From NCBI GenBank assembly GCA_027214255.1, contig JAPWHL010000003.1, forward strand, positions 272,738 through 336,737: DNA of 64,000 nucleotides. The letters run 5' to 3'. The translations under genes and the position numbers were made by a program. The notes beneath the pieces are model-generated. The model did no database searches. It was not told where the DNA came from and saw only the letters and a program-made list of their open reading frames with translations. Shown here one piece after another: positions 1-7,357 of the stretch (positions are counted from its first letter, which is position 1; each line of letters starts with the position of its first letter). This DNA is from Roseovarius aestuarii. Its GTDB lineage: Bacteria > Pseudomonadota > Alphaproteobacteria > Rhodobacterales > Rhodobacteraceae.

Positions 1-162
1 GCCGTGATGTGAAGGATGGGATATGGATAAACTAAATCAACAGACCAAATGCCCGGGGTATGATGCCCGTCAACGTGGCGTTCTGTCCCCGCGCCCGGCA
101 CCTTATCATAATGGGCCTTGCTTGCCCGCCCTAAACAGCCCCGTTTCGCAGGAGCAGATCCG
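1..162. other. left edge, upstream of lipoprotein gene
   Basis: No complete gene is visible here. A short open frame from base 1 ends in TGA at 10-12 and could be the last codons of an upstream gene, but three codons are not enough to say. The remainder is probably the leader of the secreted-protein operon. A GGAG element lies just before the ATG at 163. Confidence 0.4.
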
Positions 163-705
163 ATGACCTTACCCAATTTTACCGTGCGCCGCAGCGCTAT
201 TGTCTTGTCGCTTTGTAGTGGGCTTGCCGTGTTGGGCTGCGCCGGTGAACTGACCCAGATGGGTCAGTCGAGGTCTGTCGCCTCGACGCCATCAACCGCA
301 ACAAAGCCTGCCCGGGTCGCGCCAAAGTCTAAGCCGGTCAAGGCCGTGGCAAGCTCAACCACAAAGGCCGCGCCGATGACCCGTTCTGCCGTTACCATGT
401 CCAAACGCGAGGATATTGCGCTAAGCGTATTCTACCTGGAGCGTATTATGGTGCCTGCGGGGTCTGAACTGACCCTGCGCGCCAACGGCGATGGATCCGG
501 CGCCCCGTCAGTCAAATCGACCAAGGTAAAGTCGGGGCCGCCTTATTCCGTATCCATGCCCGTCGATACCGGCGAAGGTGCATACCCGATGACGGTTCAG
601 GCGACACTGACCTCGACCATCGGGCACGTTCTGAGCGGTAGCGTGACATTGACCGAAAAGCCGACAGGCCCGGTTGAAATCGTCATGCGCACGAAATCCG
701 AATAA
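163..705 (+). CDS. predicted outer-membrane/periplasmic lipoprotein, unknown function
   Basis: A 180-residue protein starting at the ATG preceded by GGAG; an in-frame upstream start at 118 would bury the signal peptide. The N-terminus is a lipoprotein signal with lipobox LAVLGC, so the mature protein should be anchored by a lipidated Cys. A low-complexity Ala/Lys/Pro/Ser/Thr tether of about 60 residues follows, then a globular region of about 100 residues rich in beta-type sequence. I do not recognise the C-terminal domain. It is the first visible gene of a same-strand run of six exported proteins; the next gene begins 12 bases after its stop. It may scaffold or anchor the downstream peptidases at the envelope, which is inference from position only. 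Confidence 0.7.
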   Translation: MTLPNFTVRRSAIVLSLCSGLAVLGCAGELTQMGQSRSVASTPSTATKPARVAPKSKPVKAVASSTTKAAPMTRSAVTMSKREDIALSVFYLERIMVPAGSELTLRANGDGSGAPSVKSTKVKSGPPYSVSMPVDTGEGAYPMTVQATLTSTIGHVLSGSVTLTEKPTGPVEIVMRTKSE

Positions 706-717
706 GGAGAGACTGAA

Positions 718-1272
718 TTGAATTCCGCATTTTCCAAACCGTTTCTTTTCCTGTCGGCAGCCGTGTTGTCGCTGGCTCCGATGGTGGCCAAGGCCGAGTG
801 TATCGATGCCTATATGACGGGCCTGACCGAGTATGAGCAGGGCATGACAACGTCCAAGCCGTCCTTTCGGGTGAATGAGCTGTTGGTGCTCTGTTTTACC
901 CCGCAGCAGTCGGGCCATGTCGCGGTGTTTGATGCGCCCATAGAAGGCGATTTCCAGCAACTTTACCCGAATGCCCTGACCCATCCTGATGGTGAAATGT
1001 CCGCCCCGGTCGAAGCGGGCCAGCAATATTGTTTTGGCGGGCGCGATACTTTTCCGCTCTATCACCCGCCAGAAGAGGGTGTCGGGCTGGGAAAAATTTC
1101 AATCGCACTGACGTCGCAACCGGATTTCCAGCTGGGTGTGGATGATTATGCCATTCCGGGTCAAAAAGTTACGCGTTCGACGATGAACTTGCATCTGAGC
1201 AATTATCAAAGGTCTGCAGCGACATGCGACGCCCGCGACGTGACCTATCTTGATTACCGCATCACGAATTGA
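718..1272 (+). CDS. exported DUF4384-like protein
   Basis: A 184-residue protein that begins with TTG; the choice rests on an AAGGAGA ribosome site about eight bases upstream and on an immediate signal peptide ending near VAKAEC. The central part (NELLVLCFTPQQSGHVAVFD, then a hydrophilic YPNALTHPDGE turn and an FGGRDTFPLY segment) resembles DUF4384, a beta-rich module often found beside peptidases and caspase-like proteins. That family call is from memory of the pattern, not a search. Several Cys residues suggest disulfides in the periplasm or outside. It lies between the lipoprotein and the trypsin-like gene with gaps of 12 and 14 bases, so cotranscription is likely. Confidence 0.65.
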   Translation: MNSAFSKPFLFLSAAVLSLAPMVAKAECIDAYMTGLTEYEQGMTTSKPSFRVNELLVLCFTPQQSGHVAVFDAPIEGDFQQLYPNALTHPDGEMSAPVEAGQQYCFGGRDTFPLYHPPEEGVGLGKISIALTSQPDFQLGVDDYAIPGQKVTRSTMNLHLSNYQRSAATCDARDVTYLDYRITN

Positions 1273-1286
1273 TCGGAGATATAGAC

Positions 1287-2135
1287 ATGAAACAGTTTTT
1301 GACCAAGGCCCTGACGACGGCTGTCTTGTCGCTGGGCATGGCCAGCGCCGTGATCGCACAGGCGCAGATGGAATGCATTGACCCCAAGTCGGATCAACCG
1401 GTGTTGCGGATCGTTAACGGCGACCGCGCGAAACCCGGAGAGTGGCCGTTTATTGTGGGGCTGTATCACCAAGGTTACGGGATGCAGTTTTGCGGTGGAT
1501 CGCTGATCAATCAACAATGGGTTCTGACCGCCGCGCATTGCTGGGGCGAAGAAATGGCCCCCAAGGATGTATCGTTGCACCGTTCTGCCCCGGATGGTCA
1601 GTTGAACCCAGATGGGCGAAGTGTCGCAAAGCTGATCGTGCATCCCGGCTATGATCCGAATGATGCGAACGTGCATGACATTGCACTGGTCAAGCTCAGT
1701 GCGCCGTTCGACATTCCAAACAGTCAGCTTGCCATCCTGCCCTCCAAAGAGGTCGAGGCCAAACTGGCCGCCGTGCGTACCTGTTCGGAAGTGGCCGGAT
1801 GGGGGTCGCTGGAAATGGGCGCGGCGTCGGGATCGCGCTATTTAATGAGCGTGAACGTGCGCCAGTTGGCAACCGATGTCTGTCGCCAAAGCTATGGCGG
1901 AGGGGTGCGATCGGGCACCGGGCCGCATTTGTGCGCAGGTTATCAAGAGGGCGGCAAAGATAGCTGTCAGGGCGATAGCGGTGGGCCATTGATCGTGCGG
2001 GACGGGCCGACGGGCTATCTACAGGTCGGCGTTGTCAGCTTTGGCAAGGGGTGTGCGTTGCAAGGCTATCCCGGGGTTTACGCCCGCGTGTCCGATCACC
2101 GCGACTGGATATTTCAGCAGGTCGAGGCCAACTGA
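1287..2135 (+). CDS. secreted trypsin-like serine protease (family S1)
   Basis: A 282-residue chymotrypsin-fold endopeptidase with a signal peptide ending near VIAQA. The start is the ATG after CGGAG rather than the upstream in-frame codon. The mature N-terminus probably follows the classic activation pattern at IVNGDRAKPGEWPF. The catalytic triad is complete: His84 in TAAHCW, Asp131 in HDIALVKL and Ser231 in GDSGGP. Asp225, six residues before the nucleophile, corresponds to Asp189 of trypsin and predicts cleavage after Arg or Lys. Paired cysteines around the active site fit an extracytoplasmic location. Trypsin-like enzymes of this eukaryote-like type are uncommon in alphaproteobacteria. 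The next gene, a metallopeptidase, starts five bases after the stop. Confidence 0.93.
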   Translation: MKQFLTKALTTAVLSLGMASAVIAQAQMECIDPKSDQPVLRIVNGDRAKPGEWPFIVGLYHQGYGMQFCGGSLINQQWVLTAAHCWGEEMAPKDVSLHRSAPDGQLNPDGRSVAKLIVHPGYDPNDANVHDIALVKLSAPFDIPNSQLAILPSKEVEAKLAAVRTCSEVAGWGSLEMGAASGSRYLMSVNVRQLATDVCRQSYGGGVRSGTGPHLCAGYQEGGKDSCQGDSGGPLIVRDGPTGYLQVGVVSFGKGCALQGYPGVYARVSDHRDWIFQQVEAN

Positions 2136-2140
2136 TCGCG

Positions 2141-2797
2141 ATGCGCCTGCGTGCCGCATATCTTGCCGCCGGGCTGGGGGCTGTCATGATGGCAGGCCCC
2201 GGTGCCGCGGTGGCAGGGTGTTCGGGCCCGTTTCAGTTTCCGGTCGAAGATCTGGATCAGTCGGTCTTTCGTCAGGTGCTCGAGGTGACGCGGGACGAAA
2301 TCGAGCGCTTCTTTGATTTCACTTTTGATGCGTTTTGCATGGATGATGAAGAATATGGCGCGTACTATGATATCCGCGCGAACACTCTGGTCGTGGGAAC
2401 GCAGTTCTTTCTGGATGTCGCGAACCCTCCGGGCAATATCAATCGCGCCATCGGTGTTATCGCGCATGAGGCGGCGCATGCCTTTCAGACCAAGCACGGC
2501 CTGCTGAATATGTTGATCGAAACCAACCCGCACCGTGTTAAGTGTATTGAACTGCATGCAGATTTTCTGGCAGGCGGGTACATGGGGTGGCGCGCGCGGC
2601 AGTATGATATCGATGTTAGCAAAATGACCGAGATGTTCTTTGATCTGGGCGACGACATGACCCAGAATGATGGGCATCACGGATTGGGGCCCGAGCGGTT
2701 CTTGTCATTTCGGCAGGGATTTAACACCGTGACGGATGACGAAATTACACTTTCAAGTATGGGGATAGCATATGTTTCTCAAGCAAAATGCGATTAA
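2141..2797 (+). CDS. secreted HExxH metallopeptidase (gluzincin-like)
   Basis: A 218-residue protein with signal peptide ending near GAAVAGC. The zinc motif is HEAAH (His109, Glu110, His113); a second conserved block, ELHADFLAGGYMGW starting at Glu137, supplies the likely third ligand and resembles the ELxAD block of YpfJ/M48-type gluzincins. I cannot assign a named peptidase family from sequence alone. The start chosen (ATG at 2141) is five bases after the trypsin-like gene's stop; an in-frame start inside the upstream gene is possible but would destroy the signal peptide. The 3' end overlaps the next gene by 26 bases, implying translational coupling. It is the second peptidase of the operon. 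Confidence 0.8.
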   Translation: MRLRAAYLAAGLGAVMMAGPGAAVAGCSGPFQFPVEDLDQSVFRQVLEVTRDEIERFFDFTFDAFCMDDEEYGAYYDIRANTLVVGTQFFLDVANPPGNINRAIGVIAHEAAHAFQTKHGLLNMLIETNPHRVKCIELHADFLAGGYMGWRARQYDIDVSKMTEMFFDLGDDMTQNDGHHGLGPERFLSFRQGFNTVTDDEITLSSMGIAYVSQAKCD

Positions 2798-3473
2798 GGC
2801 GGGCGCATGTCTGGTGCTAATGACGCTGGCTGCACCTGTTGCGGCACAGCAACTGCGAATGAATGTCGGATGTCCGACGCTCGGCAGTGCAGATATTGGG
2901 AAATATACCATCGATCAGCTGAATAAACTTTGCCACAATAATACTGGCACCTCCGCGACGTCGATAAGCAGCTCGGGCAGTCAACCTACCGAGGCAGTGG
3001 TCTCGGCCGAAAACGGAGCTGCGCTAAGTTGCGGCCAGCACAAGGCGCTGGCGGCGTTTGCGCGCATGAACCCCGGTTTCGTCGAGGGCGAAACATCGGC
3101 GGCTGTGGTGGAAAAGTATTGTGCCGGCAAACCGGATGATGCCGCACCCGGCGGCAGTCAGGTGGGGGGCGATCTGTTGACCGGCGTCTTTGGGTTTGAA
3201 CGCGGATATTACAACACCTACAGCGGGGCCAAGGGACGCATCTGCAAAACCTATTATTCTGGTAAGGCGTTTCTGGACAAAGGCACGATCGAGCTGAATT
3301 CGGGCGGGCACACGTGGCGCGGGACGATCAGCTCAAACTCCTATATTTCGATCACACGCGATGGGGTCACGCCCCGTCCGAAAAACCATACGGTGATTTC
3401 CGGCCCGATGTTGAGTGCCGAGTTGTATAATGGATATTGCGGCAGCGGCTTTTTCCGCCTTACGGCACAGTAG
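2772..3473 (+). CDS. exported hypothetical protein
   Basis: A 233-residue protein with a clear signal peptide ending near VAAQQ. A Ser/Thr/Gly-rich stretch at about residues 55-75 joins an N-terminal part containing CPTLGSADIGKYTI to a C-terminal domain of about 95 residues with beta-type alternation and paired cysteines. I do not recognise either part. The start lies inside the preceding metallopeptidase gene (26-base overlap), and the next gene follows with no gap. A role as chaperone, propeptide-like inhibitor or substrate-binding partner of the adjacent peptidases is possible; nothing in the sequence decides between these. Confidence 0.7.
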   Translation: MFLKQNAIKAGACLVLMTLAAPVAAQQLRMNVGCPTLGSADIGKYTIDQLNKLCHNNTGTSATSISSSGSQPTEAVVSAENGAALSCGQHKALAAFARMNPGFVEGETSAAVVEKYCAGKPDDAAPGGSQVGGDLLTGVFGFERGYYNTYSGAKGRICKTYYSGKAFLDKGTIELNSGGHTWRGTISSNSYISITRDGVTPRPKNHTVISGPMLSAELYNGYCGSGFFRLTAQ

Positions 3474-3479
3474 GTGAAG

Positions 3480-4370
3480 ATGTTTGACCTTGTAAAACGG
3501 GCCGCTTTGGCGGCGATCCTAATCTGGACGAGCCACGGTGCCGCAATGGCGCAATCGGGCGAAGACTGCCTTTCGCCCGCCAGCCTGCGGGACGGAGATG
3601 TCCGGCGAAACGCGGCCTTGTTTGCTTCGGGCAGCGGCCTGTGTTTGTCCGAATTGCAGTTCGAGGAGAACGGTCTGACATGGACCTTGACGGTGATTGA
3701 CAACACTCGCCATTCCAAAGGGCCAACGTTTTACCTGCTGCACGATAACGAGGATTCTGCGTTCGAGACCGCATTGTACGGTATCCGTAAATACGGTGGT
3801 AAACTGGTGGCGGTCGAGTCAGGCAACAATCGTGAATTCAACGGACAGGACCCCAACCGCAATTTCGGCGCAACGGCCAAGGCAACCGCGCCATGTCGCG
3901 ACATGCGCCGCAAGCCCGCGCCGCTGTTTACGCAGTTTATGCTGGACCTGCGCGACGCCAGCCCGAATTTTGTTCTGACGTTGCATAATAATGCCAACGG
4001 CCATTCCGGTAATGGGGGCAGTGGGGGCATCAGTATCGAACGTTCCAGTTCGGTGATGAAAGGGTTGAAGGCGCCCAGTGGCGGGGACGAAGATGATGCG
4101 ATCCTGCTGGCCGGAACACAGCCCTATGAGCAGGACAAGCAGGCACAAAAGGCCACGGCACAGTTCCACAAGGCCGGGGTAAACGTGATTTACGAACATG
4201 TTCTGCCCGAACGCAACGATTGTTCATTCTCGAACTATGTCGTGCTGAATCGCATCGCGCCCTATTACAATATCGAGGCGCAGCACGGCCACACGGCTCA
4301 GCAAAAGGCGATGCTGGACGTGCTTATGAAATTTCACCGGATGAAAGTGCGGGACCGGGCGGTGAAATAG
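3480..4370 (+). CDS. secreted M14-like zinc carboxypeptidase homologue
   Basis: A 296-residue protein with signal peptide ending at AAMAQ. It carries the M14 fingerprint: HDNE (His88, Glu91) as the HxxE zinc pair, DPNRNF (Arg127, Asn128) matching the substrate-carboxylate-binding NR motif, LTLHNNANG (His169) as the third zinc ligand, and Glu266 in YNIEAQHGH as candidate general base. Known M14 enzymes remove C-terminal residues or deacylate amino acids, so this could trim products of the upstream endopeptidases. It begins directly after the preceding stop; a GTG at 3474 is an alternative start. It is the last gene of the exported set; the next gene is convergent. Confidence 0.78.
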   Translation: MFDLVKRAALAAILIWTSHGAAMAQSGEDCLSPASLRDGDVRRNAALFASGSGLCLSELQFEENGLTWTLTVIDNTRHSKGPTFYLLHDNEDSAFETALYGIRKYGGKLVAVESGNNREFNGQDPNRNFGATAKATAPCRDMRRKPAPLFTQFMLDLRDASPNFVLTLHNNANGHSGNGGSGGISIERSSSVMKGLKAPSGGDEDDAILLAGTQPYEQDKQAQKATAQFHKAGVNVIYEHVLPERNDCSFSNYVVLNRIAPYYNIEAQHGHTAQQKAMLDVLMKFHRMKVRDRAVK

Positions 4371-4380
4371 AGCCGGTATG

Positions 4381-5598
4381 TTAGCGCATCAACGCGGGTA
4401 GGTCGCCGGTCAGGCCGGCGGCTTCGCGCATCAGGGTCCGACGCAGGCCAGGCAGTGCGCTAACTGCGCCCATGCCCAAATCCCGACCTAGCCGTAGCAG
4501 TGGGTTATCGTTTGAAAACAATCGGTTGCTGAGGTCTGTGGTGAGGGCCAGAGTCGACGTGTCGAAACGTCGCCAGACTTGATACCGCTTTAACACGTCA
4601 GGGGCAGCGATGTCCTCGCCGCGTTGGCGGGCCTCGCTTAGGACTTGCGCCAGCGCGGCGACATCGCGCAACCCGGCATTCAGGCCTTGCCCGGCAACAG
4701 GGTGCATGCCGTGGGCGGCATCCCCCACCAGCGCCAGACGCGGTGCGACGAACTGGTTCGCCACCGACAGGCTAAGCGGATAGGTGTAACGTTTGCCGCA
4801 TATCGAGATTTGACCCAGAAAATCCCCGAAACGCGGGCGTAGAACGTGCAGGAAATCTTCGTCATTTAGCGCGGCGAACCGGGCAGCGGTTTGCGTGTCT
4901 TCGCTCCAGACAATCGAACTGACGTTGCCAGGTAGGGGCAGGATGGCCAGTGGGCCGTGAGGCATAAAGAATTGGTGCGCGATGCCGTTGTGGGGCAGCT
5001 CATGCGCGATGGCACAGACCAGCGCGGTTTGCCCATAATCCCATCCGCTGCGCCGTATGCCAGCTCGGGCCGCCGTGCCCGATGTACGCCCATCCGCGCC
5101 GACGATCATCCGCGCGCTCAGGGCTCGCCCCGAGCCAAGGGTCAGCGCCATAGCGCCGGACGCGTCGGTTTGAGCCGTTACTGCATCGCCTGCAATCACA
5201 TTGATTCCCGATGCCTTGGTGCAAGCCTCATTGAGAGCGCAGCGCAAAAAGCGGTCTTCGCACATATGGCCCATCGGGCCTTCTTCTAACGCGCCGCGCT
5301 CAAAATGCAGGATGAAAGGTGTCAGAGGGCCTTCGCCCGCGCGCCCGTCGGTCACTTTGATTTCGTGCATTGGCTGCGCGTGTTGGGCCACGGCATCCCA
5401 CACGCCGATATTGCGCAACAGCCGGGTAGAGGCCAGCGCCAGTGCATAAGCCCGCCCGTCAAAGGCGGGGTCCGCGCGTTCAGGTGCGGGCAAGGCGTCG
5501 ATCAAGGTAACATGCAGCCCCGTCTGGGCCAGTGCCAAGGCCAAGGCCGGGCCGTTCAGCCCACCGCCGATGATTGCGATATCTGTATCGTATTCCAT
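4381..5598 (-). CDS. UbiH/UbiF/Coq6-family FAD-dependent hydroxylase
   Basis: A 405-residue flavoprotein monooxygenase. The N-terminal Rossmann motif IAIIGGGLNGPALALAL binds the ADP part of FAD, VGADGRTSG is the DG motif that contacts FAD and NAD(P)H, and LVGDAAHGMHPVAGQGLNAG is the C-terminal GD motif characteristic of ubiquinone-pathway hydroxylases. The likely role is ring hydroxylation in ubiquinone biosynthesis at the inner-membrane face; which ring position cannot be told. I chose the ATG at 5598 because AAGGG precedes it; in-frame ATGs at 5634 and 5646 add residues outside the domain. It is convergent with the M14-like gene and divergent from the amidase. Confidence 0.85.
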   Translation of the reverse strand: MEYDTDIAIIGGGLNGPALALALAQTGLHVTLIDALPAPERADPAFDGRAYALALASTRLLRNIGVWDAVAQHAQPMHEIKVTDGRAGEGPLTPFILHFERGALEEGPMGHMCEDRFLRCALNEACTKASGINVIAGDAVTAQTDASGAMALTLGSGRALSARMIVGADGRTSGTAARAGIRRSGWDYGQTALVCAIAHELPHNGIAHQFFMPHGPLAILPLPGNVSSIVWSEDTQTAARFAALNDEDFLHVLRPRFGDFLGQISICGKRYTYPLSLSVANQFVAPRLALVGDAAHGMHPVAGQGLNAGLRDVAALAQVLSEARQRGEDIAAPDVLKRYQVWRRFDTSTLALTTDLSNRLFSNDNPLLRLGRDLGMGAVSALPGLRRTLMREAAGLTGDLPALMR

Positions 5599-5688
5599 GC
5601 CCTTCAATATGGCGGGCGATGCGGGATTGTCCATGCGTCGCGCCATCGCTACCGTTGCGGCAAAATGTCGGACAGGAAAGAGCAGACT

Positions 5689-7014
5689 ATGGATGCGTGG
5701 CTAACAACGAGCGCGGCTGAGCTGGGCGATGGAATCGAAGCGGGTCGGATTGATCCTCAGGCGCTGTGCGAGATGTATCTTGAGGCGATAGACACTCATC
5801 CGGACTCAGCGCGCATTTACAGTTCTGTCACCCATTCGCGTGCTCGTTTGGAGGCGCGAGGCGCGGCTGAACGCGCGCGCGCCGGCCTGCGCCGTGGGCC
5901 GTTGGACGGTGTGCCCGTGAGTTGGAAAGACTTGTTCGACAGCGCTGGAACCGCCACTGAGGCGGGCAGCGCCTTGTTGAAAGGACGTGTGCCTGAACGC
6001 GACGCCGACGTGTTGCGCAACGCCAGCTTGGCGGGTTTGGTGTGTCTGGGAAAGACCCATATGAGCGAACTGGCCTTTTCTGGGTTGGGATTGAATCCAG
6101 TTACCGCCACGCCCCCTTGTGTGAATGATCCCAAGGCCGCGCCGGGCGGATCGTCCAGCGGTGCGGCGGCCAGTGTGGCCTTTGGTCTGGCTGCAGGCGG
6201 CATTGGCAGCGATACGGGGGGGTCGGTACGTGTGCCAGCTGCGTGGAACGATCTGGTGGGGCTCAAAACAACTGCCGGGCGCGTGTCATTGACCGGAGTC
6301 GTACCGCTTGCCGCCCGGTTTGATACGGTGGGGCCGCTGTGCCGTTCGGTCCGTGATGCGGCGCTGTTTCTGGGCGCGCTGGAGGGCAGGCAAGGGCCCG
6401 ATTTGCGCGGCGGTTCTATGGCAGGCATGCGTTTGGCCGAAGTCCAGACGGTGGTGATGGATGACCTGCGTGATGAACCGGCAAATGCCTATAGTGCGGC
6501 CGCTTGCCGTTTGGAGGCGGCAGGGGCCACGATAACGCGGCTTGATGCGCCGGAATTGAGCGAGGCAATGGGGCTGGCGGCGACGGTATTCTCGGCCGAG
6601 GCCTATGGCACGTGGCAAGAGGTGATCGAAGCTGCACCTGACAAGATGTATCCTCCTATTCTGGAACGGTTTCGCGGCGGACGATCTGTCAGTGCGCCAG
6701 ATTTCGTTGCTGCATGGCAGCGTCTGGATATGTTGCGGGCGCAGTGGCATGCGCGGATGTCCGGGTATGATGCGGTGATCATGCCGACCGCTCCGAATCT
6801 ACCGCCTGATGTCGCGCGGCTTCAAAGTGATGGCGACTACTATGTGAGCGAAAATCTTTTGACATTGCGCAACACCCGTGCAGGCAACCTCATGGGGTTG
6901 AGTGCCGTGACATTGCCGACGGGGGCCGCCAGCTGTGGAATTATGTTATGCGGCGCACCTTTTGGCGAGGAACGGCTGCTGCGTATCGCCCAAGCCGCAG
7001 AGGATGCGTTGTAA
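5689..7014 (+). CDS. amidase (amidase signature family)
   Basis: A 441-residue amidase-signature hydrolase. The Ser-cisSer-Lys triad is visible: Lys80 in SWKDLF, Ser155 in the GGSSSG block and the nucleophile Ser179 in SDTGGSVR, with the Lys/Ser and Ser/Ser spacings usual for the family. Substrates range from simple amides to Glu-tRNA(Gln), but the lone gene and lack of gatB/gatC neighbours argue against GatA. The start is the ATG at 5689 behind AGGAAAG; the open frame extends far upstream only because the opposite strand codes for the hydroxylase. Divergent from ubiH-like with 90 bases between starts. Substrate unknown. Confidence 0.88.
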   Translation: MDAWLTTSAAELGDGIEAGRIDPQALCEMYLEAIDTHPDSARIYSSVTHSRARLEARGAAERARAGLRRGPLDGVPVSWKDLFDSAGTATEAGSALLKGRVPERDADVLRNASLAGLVCLGKTHMSELAFSGLGLNPVTATPPCVNDPKAAPGGSSSGAAASVAFGLAAGGIGSDTGGSVRVPAAWNDLVGLKTTAGRVSLTGVVPLAARFDTVGPLCRSVRDAALFLGALEGRQGPDLRGGSMAGMRLAEVQTVVMDDLRDEPANAYSAAACRLEAAGATITRLDAPELSEAMGLAATVFSAEAYGTWQEVIEAAPDKMYPPILERFRGGRSVSAPDFVAAWQRLDMLRAQWHARMSGYDAVIMPTAPNLPPDVARLQSDGDYYVSENLLTLRNTRAGNLMGLSAVTLPTGAASCGIMLCGAPFGEERLLRIAQAAEDAL

Positions 7015-7357
7015 TAAGCCGTTGGATTCGGGTATTTTTACCAAGAAAAAGCCGGGTTTGCCAAAAATGCCACAATCGACCGGGCTTGGGTTGGTTTTGC
7101 TGGACCTGAATGCCGGGTTTCGGTAGTTTTGACCCAAACGGGGCGTCTATGATCCCGTAGTCCGAGGCAGTTTCGATGTACCCCGAGCGGTTTTTTACCC
7201 AGCCGGTTGATGTGTATCCGCATTTGTGGATTCGCGCGCGCGTGTCTGGGTGTGGCCACTCACATCTCTCTCGGACCAGATCAATGCGGCGGGACCTTCC
7301 GTGGCGGGGCCAAAATGGCCTGGCCCGGACGACCAGCCGGTAAGCACGAGGGACGAG
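7015..7357. other. intergenic stretch between amidase and ftsK
   Basis: About 340 bases without a convincing gene. The sequence contains three related CCGGG(T/C)TT(G/C) copies between about 7050 and 7123, but no strong stem-loop with a T run. It probably carries the ftsK promoter; I cannot place -35 and -10 elements with confidence. Confidence 0.4.

Noticed and set aside
508..1065. 185-codon leftward frame across the lipoprotein and DUF4384 genes
   Set aside because: It spans the junction of two genes with good signals on the other strand and has no recognisable content.
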